A stretch of 64,000 nt of DNA, taken from Symsagittifera roscoffensis. Its lineage: Eukaryota > Xenacoelomorpha > Acoela > Convolutidae. The translations under genes and the position numbers were made by a program. Shown one piece after another: positions 35,632 to 46,218 of the stretch. Each line of letters starts with the position of its first letter. Positions within the stretch are counted from its first letter, which is position 1. The stretch covers positions 4,154,485 through 4,218,484 of the forward strand of contig NC_087066.1 in assembly GCF_963678635.1 (NCBI RefSeq), in the 5' to 3' direction. The notes beneath the pieces are model-generated. The model was not told where the DNA came from and ran no database searches. It worked only from the letters and a program-made list of their open reading frames with translations.

Positions 35632-37420
35632 TTATCGATTCTGGATGCCTTTATTGTCTTTTTCACTTGGTTTTTCGGCTAGTCGCTGCATCTTGCGCGT
35701 GGCTGTTGGAGCAGCGCCCCCATTGCATACGAAAATTAGCGGGCAGAAGCTACTCTGCTCTACGTTTAAAATTCTTTGCTGATATTTGGAATTCTTCAGC
35801 GTTTCGTGATATTTATACGCGTCTTTATGCAGTTTTTGCGATGTTTTGGCATGAGGGTTGATTATTTTCACATCAAAGAAAGCGCGGCTAAATCGTGAAC
35901 CCCAAAGTCCGTTTGCCTTAATGTTAAGTCGTGCCTCATCTTCAGTTGTAGCTGAATTGCTGACAAAGCTTTCGCCTTGCAACGCCTCAAGTTTCGGCTC
36001 AATCGCAACGTCATGACAAACCTCGTTCATGAGGTTGGCGAATGTGTCTCTAATATCATTGTGTCTTATGTGTGTAACCACCCTTTGCAGTGTAGCGCAT
36101 GTGTCAAGTTAAAATTAGCACCACGTGCACATGTGAGTGGGGTTTTGGTCGGTTCCCATCCGTATCTTAATAAGTAAAATCTCTGAATTCTGATTTATTC
36201 AGGTTGAAGTTGTATCTGCTGAATGGTAAAGCGTTGAGCCAGTTAGAGCCTTCCTTTTCAGAGGTCAGGTCGATTGCGTATTTATCTGTTTTATTTAAGG
36301 AGTTAATGATGTTTGTTTTCTTTCGGTTTATTTTATCAGTTTTCAATTTTTTGATTTTCTTTCATATTTTTTTCTTGCTGTTATTGCTGTAAGAGGATCT
36401 TGAGATTCCAGTTCTAGTGATCTTTCCTAAGACCATTCTAGATAGCTTCCATGATCGGATGGCAGCTTGATGTTAAGGTCGCCCATTTTAAGGGGTAAGG
36501 AAGAAATCTCACGGAACTCGGGGTTCAATGGGTCTTTACCGATAATCTATTCACATACTTCTGATTTTTCTATAGTGCTAGGCGTTGTCCTGGTAAGAAA
36601 TGAAAGTTTTTTGAAATCCTTTAGTATAGCTGGCATAAACGCTCTCGGGGGAGGTTTAAGCGATTTTCGTTAAGTTTTTTCAAAACTTTGATTTGCTCAT
36701 TCTGTTGAAACTGTTGAATTTTTTGCATTCAGATTCTGTTCCTATAACTGAATCAAGCACTCGGGCCCCTGCCTTTACATTGGTTCCTGTATTTTCGAAG
36801 ATTTTCTCAGCTTCACCGAATTCATCATCTTTGGCAATGAGTTGGCATTTGGATGCTTTAACATGGTAGCAAAAAAATTACCATTGATACAAATTTATCG
36901 AGGATGGTTCGTAGATTGCTTTATGTACCGATGCGGTTCCGTCGTCTGCGTACCAATTCTGGGTTACGTTGTCTACTGATAAAAGTCTTATGATGGGTAA
37001 TATGGCTAGACCGTACATGACCATTGCTAGTGGATCCCCCTGGGTTGTCCCTTCTTGAGAGTAGATGGTTTTTTTGTTAACGAACAGTTTAGATGGATTG
37101 TAGTAGGAGTTCTTAATTGCTGTTAAAAGAGATGGGTAGGTATTTTCGATGTTTTTCAATGCCAGCTTTCAATTTAGCGAGTTGAAAGCGTTTTCGGCAT
37201 CTATCAGTAAAACAGCATCGGCGGAGGGTTTGCTGTATTGATCTCTTAGCAAGTGGATCGCCTATTCAATGCCACATTTTTATCCAAGACAGAGTTGATA
37301 GTTTGAACCGAGCGACATGAGTTCGCTTTTTAGGCATTTGGTTATTGTCCGTACTTTTATCCTAGGCATAACTTCTCCTATGCCTATGGGTCCTACTCCT
37401 AGATTCTTTTATAAGGGTAT
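35632..37420 (-). pseudogene. Decayed reverse transcriptase element with C-terminal nuclease-like domain
   Basis: On the minus strand, from 37420 downwards: a GVGPIGIGEVMPRI block, LLIDAENAFNSLN, QEGTTQGDPLAMVMYGL with WYADDG (RT active site), SKCQLIAK, a SVIGTESECKKF block, then a terminal ORF (36081-35632) with EVCHDVAIEPKLEAL, DEARLNIKA and AFFDVKIINPHA, which resembles the PD-(D/E)XK-like C-terminal domain of a group of RT proteins common in aquatic invertebrates. Several stops and frame changes separate the blocks. The 5' half is missing. The clade was not assigned. Confidence 0.75.
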
Positions 37421-37759
37421 TAATTTACATGCATTATATGGTTCTGTTAGTTCTGGATTTAGTTCTTCGGTAGCCAATTTTTTGGCAATTTTAGCATGTT
37501 TTCGAAATCTCGACTGATTGTTTCCCGAAGTGTGTTAAAATACGTCTCCGTTCATTTGCATAAAGGCTAGATGGTCCATGAGATCTGTGCGTTCTCATGG
37601 CTTCTTTCTTGATATGTTGACCGTTTCTCTGATGAAACATCGATGGATGGAAAGGAATTGTTTCATTTGAGACTAGTGTAATCTAGTTCTCATCAATTGG
37701 TTCAGATGGTGGGTGCTTCTCTATAAGAGTCTGTTCTACTCTCTTACCTTTCAAAATCG

Positions 37760-37990
37760 CCAAAAAAAATCAAGCCGTTATCTCGATTGAATCTACAACG
37801 TCAGGTTTGGGAGGTTAGTTATGAAAAGTTAAAAGGAATCAAAAAATCAAAAATTTCACTATTCCGAGGGACCTAATTTTATGAGTAAAAAATTTCGGCG
37901 TAGCCGCTTATAGAAGGGAGCTTTTGAAATCAGTTCTATTCAATAAAACCAAAATTTTATATTTGGTAGGTTAGTTTTTGAAAAAATGAA
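37760..37990. repeat. Continuation of the roughly 160-bp repeat array
   Basis: Two units with the same landmarks (CTCGATTGAATC at 37779; ATTCAATAAAACC near 37937; ATTCCGAGGGACC between). Position and content suggest that the array 34160-35345 was split by insertion of the RT element. Confidence 0.5.
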
Positions 37991-39600
37991 AGAAACATCC
38001 CAAGCGTCTCAAAAAATATATAAAAAATCCTATCCCATGCATTTTCATAAAACCTGTTTTTATCAAACATGAATTCCAGGCAAACATGCCAAGCCAAACA
38101 TTTGATATTCAAATTAGCAACTGAACAAAACTTAAGAGCTGGAAACAAGCAGGCACCAGTTGAGCCCAGAAAGATTTTGTGAAAAACTTTCATTAGGCTT
38201 CAGGTCCCAAAGCATCATCAAAATCGCCTAAATGGTACCCTAGCATCATCAAAATGGCCTATATGATCATTAATAACTAAAATTGAATTTGAATAAGTGA
38301 TCCATCTGATTTTGTTAACCTAGTTGTTAAACCGAAAAAAAAGGTCTACTTTCCGATTTGATAACGCTTGCTAACCGCAAGAGTAATAACTTTTAACAAT
38401 AATAAAAATCAAAAAATTGATTAGAAGACGCAAAATATTCCATTCTTTTGAAAACAAAAATGATTTAAAGAAAAGTAGTAAAAATTTCATAATGGGCTCC
38501 AACTATTTTTAATAACAAATTGCCAAATTATATAAGAACATCACGAAACTTTCTTGAAACGACATTCCTCGCACAGGACGAGAATACATTGAAATAATTG
38601 TGAAATTTACCACAAACGCTTACATCATAGGCAAATTCTGGGTTTTGGCAACAAAACTTACAGAAAACAAGCAGACAAATAAAAGCCCCACGAAGATTTT
38701 TTGTCAAAAGGAAAAATTTCTTAAGAAACACAGGTATTGGCCGAATTCGGACCCCGTACCTTTATGTTCGCAGGATTGAGCTTTACCTCTACGCCATATG
38801 TGCGAATTGAAGGGAAAACACGTACCACCAACAAAACAGATGCTATTTAAGGCTATGCACCATAAATTCCACCAAATAAGCACTTTCATTTGCGAGTTGG
38901 GTATTGTGGATTCCAAATATAACACTACGCTGGCTTGTGTTATTATGTGAACGGCACTACGATTATCTCACCGATGCTGCCGGAATGACTTCTTATCAAT
39001 TTCCCACGCAAGTTCAGTGCCAATCTCTGGAGTGTCTACATGATCCACAGGGTCCGTGGAAAGGTGTTCCCCGTCAAACTTTGCCTCTACACATAGCTTC
39101 CAACGATTTCTCTTGGGGAAAAAACGACCTGAAGAAGGCTGATTTGATTAAATAGAAAAAACAATTTAATATGATAAAATAGTCTCAGAGAAACATAGAA
39201 TTTACCGGCTTGAACTGACACTACAATCAGCAGATACTGTTTGTTTTCAACCATAAATTTTCTGAAAAAAAACGAGTGATCCCGAATTTTTGTTAATTGT
39301 TCCGACCATTTAAACTGGGGAGGAACAATGTTTTACACATAAAAATAGATCTCAGAGAGTCCAGGTTAACTAAAAGCTAACAAAAAAATTATAAAACAAA
39401 CTGCATATAAATTTTGCCTTATTTTTAATAAGGGAATTAATTCTTTTTTGTTGTTGTTGTTCAAATAAACTAAACAAAAATTGAAGCTGAACAGGTGAAC
39501 AAAATTGTACCATTCGACCAGAAAGCCGCCAAAAAACTGTTCGACGAAACGAATTTTATAGTTCGGCGAACGTATTTTTTCAGGGAGTAGGATCGTACGA
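37991..39600. other. AT-rich region without recognisable gene
   Basis: No coherent coding block. Contains short matches to the SINE-like tails (TTTGCCTCTACACATAG near 39080, TTTACCTCTACGCCATATG near 38783). Confidence 0.35.
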
Positions 39601-39619
39601 ATTAGCAATTCTGACAATT

Positions 39620-40010
39620 AACGATCCTAATTGTGGAAAAGAGCGGATTAGGAAGGGTCGATTTAGATCGAATTGTGCCATTCCCCCGGATTGGCACAGT
39701 CAAGCTTGCCGATGCACGTCAAAAAGAACATGTTCTAGAAGTTTAAGTTTTCAAAGGTTTCGATTCGAGCTAGAAAATTTCTGAGAAATGCAAAAAACGG
39801 CCATTTTGACAGGAAAAAACGAAATAAAACAACAACTGGATTACAGGACGGAACCTAGTCGAAAAATAGAAGAAAAAACGAAGCTTCTTATCGCGACATC
39901 AAGGCTCGATAGGGTGTTTATTGGAAGATCGTGTAAACGGAAGGTCCACTGGGACATTCGGGACGGATCCGAACCCTCCCGTGCCATGAAATCAGAAAAT
40001 TAACGACATT
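39620..40010 (+). repeat. Fragment related to the leader region at 46.2-46.5 kb
   Basis: The stretch around 39778-39870 (CTGAGAAATG ... AACGGCCATTTT ... AAAACAACAACTGGATTAC) parallels 46340-46440 (CTGAGAAACG ... AACGGCCATTTTT ... AGAACAACTTTTATCTGC). Upstream it carries GGATTAGGAAGGGTCG and CCCCGGATTGGCAC, forms of the CCGGA-GGGGTC motif. Likely a partial or solo copy of the same leader or LTR. Confidence 0.4.
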
Positions 40011-40218
40011 ATTTCCGGGAGAGTGTGATATTGGAGGCCCGGTGCCCAGAGATGTTACAGACATTAACGGTACATTCAATCAATCAATCTACAAGAAATC
40101 ATTAAAGTTATAATGTCCGTGACATCTCTCGCCGCTCCAACATTTGGAAGTCGTCAGACTCGAAGTCTTTTCTGAAAGTTTTAATAAATATTTGCAGCTT
40201 TCTGTCCTCTTCTTTTCC

Positions 40219-40240
40219 TATAATAATAATAATAATAAAC
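40219..40240 (-). repeat. (TTA)n tail of the non-LTR element
   Basis: Simple repeat of seven or so TTA units on the minus strand directly after the short 3' UTR, as found at the 3' ends of several CR1/L2-group elements. Confidence 0.65.
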
Positions 40241-40302
40241 AAGGATTTAGACATAAAGCCATGGGGCTAAAATGCCCCGCGTTGGGAGTTTTAAACTGAG
40301 TT

Positions 40303-43044
40303 TTATAGTTTCTTTGAGTTTACACAGCTATTGCAGCAGTTTATTCTCCATGTGCATGGGACACTTTCCTCATATTTACTGATAAAATATATCCAGAAAA
40401 CGTTTTTGAGGCTTGATTTGAGTCTTTCGTATTTCATCGCAAACAGGTCTTCTTCTTCCTGAGTCTGTAAAATTTTGTTTGCTAGTATAGGTGTTCTGTG
40501 CCAGAAATTGCTTTTCGATTTTTCGTAATGATAATTTTTATGCGCTAAGTTATTTTTCGTTGATCTTCTTGTTGGGGCTGTAGATTCTTTGAACTGAACA
40601 AATTGTCTCCAATGGAAGTTGTATTGGTCGTTTATTATTTTATGAAGCAAGAGAATGTCTTGCATTTCGTGGTAGAGAGACAGTGGAAGCAGGTTTAATC
40701 TAATCAGTCCGTCTTTATAGTTGATGTTGTTACATGACAGTATCGAACGTGTAGCTTTTCTTTGGACATCTTCAATAATTTTTAATTCACACTTATTTGC
40801 TTTCCATATGGGTGAGCCATATGACACGATTGGGGTTATATATCCACAGTAGGAGTTCAGTTTCATTTTTAAGCTCGCTGATTTTGAAATATTTCTTTTA
40901 ATTAAAAATAAGCAGCCTATTGCTTTTTGGGCTCTTATTTTTGCGTGTGCTGACCAGTTTAGGTTGTTGGTTATTTGTATACCAAGGTCTTTTTCTGAAC
41001 AGGTTTTTTCAAGTATATGGTCACCGAGATACATGTTTAGGTCAAGTTGGGGGTCTTTGAATATTATATTGTGACATTTTTTCAACTTAAGACTCATGGA
41101 ATTATCTTTGCACCATAAGTTGATCGTGATTAGGTCATGTTGGAGCAGGGAAGGGTTCGTTGCAACAATTTTATAATCGTCTGCGTAACCATAGCACGAG
41201 TTGGTGAGTGATGACGGTAAATCGTTGATGAATGTAATGAATAATACTGGCCCTAACAGTGAGCCTTGAGGTACGCCGCTACTAACTTCAAGATGGCTGG
41301 ATACTGCCGCACCTATTCGTACTTGCTGTTTTCTGTTGGTTAAGTAGTTTGCTAATAGTTTAAGTGCGTTTCCTGATATGCCAAATTTATTGAGTTTATA
41401 TATGCACAAGTCATGAGGAACTTTGTCGAAAGCCTTTTCGAAGTCTAAGTATATTGCCTGTAGAGACTTGATATTAGGGTTATCAAAGTCATCATAGATT
41501 TTGTCGAGGAATTGGAGCATTTGCAGAGTTATCGATCGTTTAGGACAGAAGCCAAATTGGCTGTCATGGATTTGCGAGAAGATCTTTGGTGAGATTTTAA
41601 GGAAGATCAGTTTCTCTAAGACTTTGGATACTGCAGTTAGCAGGCTGATGGGCCTGTAGTTTGTGACCGATTGCTTGTTTCCATTTTTAAAAGTTGGGAT
41701 GATTTGGCTAAGTTTCCAGATCGTTGGAAATGTTGCTTTGTTGGTGATGGTGTTATAAATCAGTTTTAGAGATGGAGTTATGCTATCTGCTAAATTGGTT
41801 AGGACTGTGTTACCGAGTCTATCTGGTCCTCTTGCTTTTTGGAGGTTTAATGTTTTAAGGATGTCGTATATCTCATTTTCAGAGAAATTGAAGCATTTGA
41901 TTGAGCCAGGTAATTCAGCTATTGGTAAAATGTTTTCATTCTGTTTAATGATAAAAACGCTTACGAAGTAATTGTTTAGAATATTAGCTTTACCGTGCTC
42001 TGTTGATTCGGTTTTTTCATTCCAGTACATTGTTTTTGGAGTACTTGAGTTTTTTCGTATGCTTTTAAAGTATTTTTGGAGCTTTGAGAAATTTCTGCCC
42101 TTGAAAGTTGATTCTTCGAAATTTTTCTGATCTAATTCGGATAAATGATCTACAAGGTTTTTAAGTCTTTCAAGATTGAGGTTATTGGTATGAGTATTTT
42201 TAAAGGCTACTTTTTTTGATGCTGTATTGAGTCTTTTGATAATATTGGAGGTTTCAGGTGTGATCCAAGGTGCTAGGTTCATACGGTGTTTGGTCTGTTT
42301 TTTCATGTGTTTTTCTAGTGCTATCGTGAGATGTTTTTCTAGTGCTATCAGCTTAAGAGATGATATCGTGATTAGAAAAGGGTTGTGGTCTGATAATTCT
42401 CTTTCTTGGTGTGAGAAGTGTTTTTTCATATGGTTGTCTATCGTGGTGTTTAAAATAATGTCGGGGTTGTTGCAAAGGACAATATCTAATTGGTCATGAG
42501 GGGGTTCGATAAACTGTTGAAAGTTCATATCAGTAAAAGTCTGCAGTACTAATTGTTCGTGTTTTTGGGTTGATTGCAAGGTTTGCCAATGCGTATTAGC
42601 GAAGTTGATGTCACCAACCAATAAAATATTTGGGCATTGAAATTCATTTGAGTAGTCAGTTAGCAGATTCAATAGTTTGTTGAAGTCATCTGTGGATAGC
42701 TTATATTTGCTTTCGTTCGGGGCACTGTAGATACAGCATAGGATGAGAGGTGTCGGAGTGTTAAGGAGGAGTCCAACGCAGTCCGTAGTGTGTATTTCAA
42801 GTTTTGTGAAAGCTAGGGATTGCTTAACAGCAATAAGCACGCCCCCGTGTTTCGATTTTGTTGAGTTGGTAGGTCTGTCACATCTAGTTATTATGTGTGC
42901 AGGCAGAAAAAGCGCGTTGTCAGGGATATTTTCAGTTAACCAAGTTTCGCTTAAGCAAATGATGTCATAATCGTTCGATAGTATTATATTGCTAAGTTTT
43001 ATACGTCTATTTATATCCAGTATACTTCGTGTATTGAATGACAT
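40303..43044 (-). CDS. Non-LTR ORF2: AP-like endonuclease and reverse transcriptase, 913 aa
   Basis: The N-terminal third is an apurinic-type endonuclease (FNTRSI, ICLSETWL, LLVGDINFANTHW, LSDHNPFLI). RT follows with NYRPISLLTAVSKVLEKL, FGFCPKRSI, YLDFEKAFDKVPH, SSGVPQGSLLGPVLF and the YADD box. The C-terminal end lacks RNase H. This architecture fits CR1/L2-type non-LTR elements, which nick target DNA and prime cDNA synthesis there. The start ATG is 19 bases after the ORF1 stop. A short internal tandem duplication (ALEKH twice) lies between the endonuclease and RT domains. Intact over its whole length. Confidence 0.92.
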   Translation of the reverse strand: MSFNTRSILDINRRIKLSNIILSNDYDIICLSETWLTENIPDNALFLPAHIITRCDRPTNSTKSKHGGVLIAVKQSLAFTKLEIHTTDCVGLLLNTPTPLILCCIYSAPNESKYKLSTDDFNKLLNLLTDYSNEFQCPNILLVGDINFANTHWQTLQSTQKHEQLVLQTFTDMNFQQFIEPPHDQLDIVLCNNPDIILNTTIDNHMKKHFSHQERELSDHNPFLITISSLKLIALEKHLTIALEKHMKKQTKHRMNLAPWITPETSNIIKRLNTASKKVAFKNTHTNNLNLERLKNLVDHLSELDQKNFEESTFKGRNFSKLQKYFKSIRKNSSTPKTMYWNEKTESTEHGKANILNNYFVSVFIIKQNENILPIAELPGSIKCFNFSENEIYDILKTLNLQKARGPDRLGNTVLTNLADSITPSLKLIYNTITNKATFPTIWKLSQIIPTFKNGNKQSVTNYRPISLLTAVSKVLEKLIFLKISPKIFSQIHDSQFGFCPKRSITLQMLQFLDKIYDDFDNPNIKSLQAIYLDFEKAFDKVPHDLCIYKLNKFGISGNALKLLANYLTNRKQQVRIGAAVSSHLEVSSGVPQGSLLGPVLFITFINDLPSSLTNSCYGYADDYKIVATNPSLLQHDLITINLWCKDNSMSLKLKKCHNIIFKDPQLDLNMYLGDHILEKTCSEKDLGIQITNNLNWSAHAKIRAQKAIGCLFLIKRNISKSASLKMKLNSYCGYITPIVSYGSPIWKANKCELKIIEDVQRKATRSILSCNNINYKDGLIRLNLLPLSLYHEMQDILLLHKIINDQYNFHWRQFVQFKESTAPTRRSTKNNLAHKNYHYEKSKSNFWHRTPILANKILQTQEEEDLFAMKYERLKSSLKNVFWIYFISKYEESVPCTWRINCCNSCVNSKKL

Positions 43045-43062
43045 AACATTCAGCGATTCTAG

Positions 43063-43938
43063 TCAGTTGTCATTTCTAGTTTGAACTGTGCTGTTTTCCT
43101 CCGGTTTAATTGTAACTTTCGTCCAGGTGTCGTCTACTTTTTCATGCAGTTCTAGGTTTCTGATTCGAAGATTTTTGGGGTTTTTACCACTGCTGATGAG
43201 ATTTCTACGTTCTCTCAGGATGGCGTTTTCCAGTTTCATTTCTTCGACTGAGAGTTCCTTACTTATGAAGACATTTTTGTCATAATTTTTCAGGGCCGGT
43301 GTTGATGATAGTATCAAGTCTATTTCTCTTGGACAGGTTACTCGTACCAGTATAGTTCTGTGGTTTGCTCGTTCTTCGCTGAACTTTCCCACACGCTTGA
43401 GATCAGTGATATTGCATTCGAGGTTTAAGAATTTCATGATTTTATTTACCTCATCATAGTCATGGTCAAGTCTTTTTCTTCCATCTCTTTCCTTGATCTC
43501 GGGGACCCCTCTTATTCTCAATCCTTTGCTCAGGGGTTTGATTATGTTTTGCGCCGCTACTTGTGACCAGGTTTTACCCTGTTCTGCTATTGGCAGGCTT
43601 TGGATGGGATCTTTAATATTTTCCATTTTTGTCGAGACTTCGGCTACTACTTTACTTAGTTTTGAAATTTCTTCTTCAATTTTTTTGATGTTTTCACTTT
43701 TGTCATGTGATGCTGCGCTTCTGATTACTTGATCTCTTTTTCCGTTGGACAAACAGGTATTGCATATCAGTAGTGCGTTGTTCCCAAGTTCCAGTATTCC
43801 ATTGAGTGCAACGGTCGAGAGGCCAGTGCAGACAACTTCAAGGTGCATAGAGCAATTACAGGTGATGCAATTGTATATTGGGTCATTTTCGTTTATGGGT
43901 TTCTTGCATGTTTTGCAAGGTTTTTTGTCTTTTGACAT
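43063..43938 (-). CDS. Non-LTR ORF1: PHD finger, coiled coil and RRM-like domain, 291 aa
   Basis: Residues about 8-62 form a PHD-type Cys/His cluster (CKTCKKPI, CITCNCSMHLEVVC, CNTC). Then comes a heptad-like coiled-coil stretch (about 75-115) and a region resembling the L1-ORF1 RNA-binding fold (RIRGVPE, DLKRVGKFSEE, HRTILVRVTCP). ORF1 proteins of this kind bind element RNA. It ends 18 bases before ORF2 starts. Confidence 0.8.
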   Translation of the reverse strand: MSKDKKPCKTCKKPINENDPIYNCITCNCSMHLEVVCTGLSTVALNGILELGNNALLICNTCLSNGKRDQVIRSAASHDKSENIKKIEEEISKLSKVVAEVSTKMENIKDPIQSLPIAEQGKTWSQVAAQNIIKPLSKGLRIRGVPEIKERDGRKRLDHDYDEVNKIMKFLNLECNITDLKRVGKFSEERANHRTILVRVTCPREIDLILSSTPALKNYDKNVFISKELSVEEMKLENAILRERRNLISSGKNPKNLRIRNLELHEKVDDTWTKVTIKPEENSTVQTRNDN

Positions 43939-44203
43939 TCTCAGTTTTATTTATGTTTGCGTCCTCTTATCTCTGTGGAAACTGTGTTTGGGGGATGAAG
44001 GTTTAGGTAGTGTACTCGAGTCCTCAGGGTGGTACCTAAAGGGCGCCGATTGAGGACTGAAGTATCAGTATTAGGGTTATGAAAACAGTTGTTTGGGACC
44101 TTAAGGGTACTTGATGACTAGCGGGAGAAAACGGTTTTATTTATAGATGTGAATTCACAAAGACATCAAATCTGGCGATACCTAAAGGGTATCAATAGAA
44201 AAT

Positions 44204-44797
44204 TCAGTCTCTGTGAAAATGATGACACCGACAAGTGTTGTTGCCGCAGTGGTATATATTCGAGTAGCCCTCGCTATCAGTTTTTACACAGAACTTCTTG
44301 TAGATGATCTTCTTTTTCAAAATCGTTTGGAGACTCGCAAGCGATGCTGTTGTTAAATGCACTTCGTCGGAAGATAGAACAGTTTTGGTGGTTATTCCTT
44401 TCGATATACCGCGATATCGCCAGAGTTCTTTCTTTTTGCGAAGAATATCGTTTACACGTTCCGTTCGGGCTGGTCTTCCGAGTCTGGGTGGTAGAGCGAT
44501 AATGAAAACTTTATGGCAACGTTCTGTCAGCCGTAGGCCAAGTTGGGATAATTCTTCAGCAACGTCTTCGGGTGTTCTCGTTGAGTCTTTTTTGTCTTTC
44601 GTAAATAGATCGTTAGCACCAATGAATAGAGCTATAATATCGTATTCGTTCTTGCGGGGCAGGAAGTTTAGAACATCCGCGATACCTGCACCAGGAAGGC
44701 TGAGGATATTGAAATTTGGGAAAGTTAGATTTTTCAATTGTGAGTCTCCGATCAACAAGTGTTGCGACGACGATTTCTTGAATATGTGAAATCTCAT
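44204..44797 (-). CDS. SGNH/GDSL hydrolase ORF of the non-LTR element, 197 aa
   Basis: Carries all SGNH blocks: LLIGDSQ with the nucleophile at Ser19, an SLPGAG Gly block, FIGANDL (Gly60, Asn62) and SSDEVHLT (Asp144, His147). The C-terminus is Cys/His-rich (HCGNNTCRCHHFH). Esterase-like domains are known in ORF1 products of some CR1/L2 elements; here it is a separate upstream ORF. Its substrate is unknown. Same strand as ORF1 and ORF2, about 265 bases upstream of ORF1. Confidence 0.85.
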   Translation of the reverse strand: MRFHIFKKSSSQHLLIGDSQLKNLTFPNFNILSLPGAGIADVLNFLPRKNEYDIIALFIGANDLFTKDKKDSTRTPEDVAEELSQLGLRLTERCHKVFIIALPPRLGRPARTERVNDILRKKKELWRYRGISKGITTKTVLSSDEVHLTTASLASLQTILKKKIIYKKFCVKTDSEGYSNIYHCGNNTCRCHHFHRD

Positions 44798-44983
44798 TGG
44801 TTTTCACCCATCCACGGCTAGGAACGGACGGGACTTTTTTCGTTTCGAATAAGGCGTTCTTGTTCCTAGCTACAACTTTTCTGAAAACACACAGTTTGAA
44901 CGAGGGAAGAGGAACTATTTAATAAGTTTGTTCACGTGCTCATATATTGACGTTGCTGGTTTGTGCTTTTCAACTTCCAGCCA

Positions 44984-46140
44984 CTACTGTTGATAAACTC
45001 GGTTCTCCTGTTCTAGAGTACAGTTCTTTGTTGGAAATAATTTTTGGGTAGTACAACGTCTTGTTTTTTGCCAGTGCCTTTGTTCGTAGCCCACGTGAAA
45101 CAGTTGTTGGTGGATATGGATATAAGATACGTATGGTAGGTACTTATATTCTTTTTGATGGTGACGTATGGGATTCTTCCAGACAGGTTTACACTTGTTC
45201 AGCGCAATGTTGGACAGCAGTTTTCGTCTGCTGATGTCTGCAGTGTCGCCAAGGATTGAACCAAGCTTTTTGCTCTTCGTTAGGTTACTCTTGCCGTCAA
45301 TTTTTGCGATCCCAGTCTGAGTTTTTGCAAATAAAATCAGCGTCATCGGCATATTCTATATGAGGAGGTAGAAGTACACGTGGTAGAGCGAAAGTGTGAT
45401 CTTGGGTACCTTCGCGTGCTTTATCTACCTCTTTCAGAGCGGCGTCCAGGTACAAAGTAAAGAGTTTGGGGCTGAGAATGTCGCCTTGTGGAACTCTTAC
45501 ATTAGTTCTGAACGTGTCATTAGTGTTCTTCCCAACTTTGACTGCCCGAGTCGTGTTTCCAAGAAGAAATCTCATGTTGCATTCCACCTTGTCTAAGATT
45601 CCTTCCAAGATTTCCAGTAATTTGCTTGTGTCAAACCGTGTCAAAGGCTTTAGACAAGTCTATACCAACCACGGTGGTCTCGAAATTTATCTTAATACTA
45701 CCTGGTATGAGTAGTTTGTGCGCTAACATCGCGTCTGTGGTACTTTTGTTCTTGCAGTAGGCATGTTGGGTGTAACTCATGACCTTTTCTAGTTTCCCGC
45801 CTATGCGCCCCATTGTTATTCTTGATAGTGTTTTCTCAACACTGATAACAGGGTTATTGGCCGGTAGCTTGTAGGTTTATGTGCCTCCTTCGAAGGTTTC
45901 AGGACAGGTACAATTAAACCATGTAGCAAACCTTCATCTCTGTTTTCTAGCATGGTATTGAGCTTTTCAGCTATTTGACAGGCCTTCATGTTCTTCAGGT
46001 CTTCTGCTTTGATTCCATTAGCTCCTGGAGCCTTCTTGTTCTTCAACTTCTTCATGTGTTTGATGACTTCTTCTTCGGTGATGGGGTTAAACCTGCCTAT
46101 GTCTTTGTCATTATCGGTTGTTTGGTGTTTACCATTGTGA
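44984..46140 (-). pseudogene. Broken reverse transcriptase of another non-LTR element
   Basis: Blocks on the minus strand: KKLKNKKAPGANGI (46055), PTSYRPITLLS, GIDLSKAFDTV (45640), RVPQGDILSPKLFTLYLD, IEYADDADFI (45335), KKLGSILGDTADISRRKL. Frames change near 45810, 45640 and 45330. The 5' part ends near 46140, where the leader-like region begins. The DNA at 40075-40218, beyond the intact non-LTR element, ends in a TGATTGATTG microsatellite on the same strand and might be its separated 3' end. Confidence 0.75.
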
Positions 46141-46218
46141 AAAAGTATCCTTATAGTTGTGACATTCGACCAGAATGGCCAAAATGCAGTCTCTGCAGAA
46201 TTCGGTATTTTAGCAGCA

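Larger units (their letters stand above)
40219..44880 (-). mobile_element. Non-LTR retrotransposon (CR1/L2-like) with three ORFs
   Basis: Minus-strand order: SGNH hydrolase ORF, PHD-finger ORF1, endonuclease/RT ORF2, a short 3' UTR and a (TTA)n tail at 40219-40240. All three ORFs are open, so the copy may be recent. The 5' boundary near 44880 is judged only from the end of the neighbouring RT remnant; I did not find a clear target duplication. Confidence 0.85.

Noticed and set aside
40303-44797. Ty3/gypsy assignment of the middle element
   Set aside because: It has an AP-type endonuclease and a YADD RT of the non-LTR type and no LTRs, protease or integrase.
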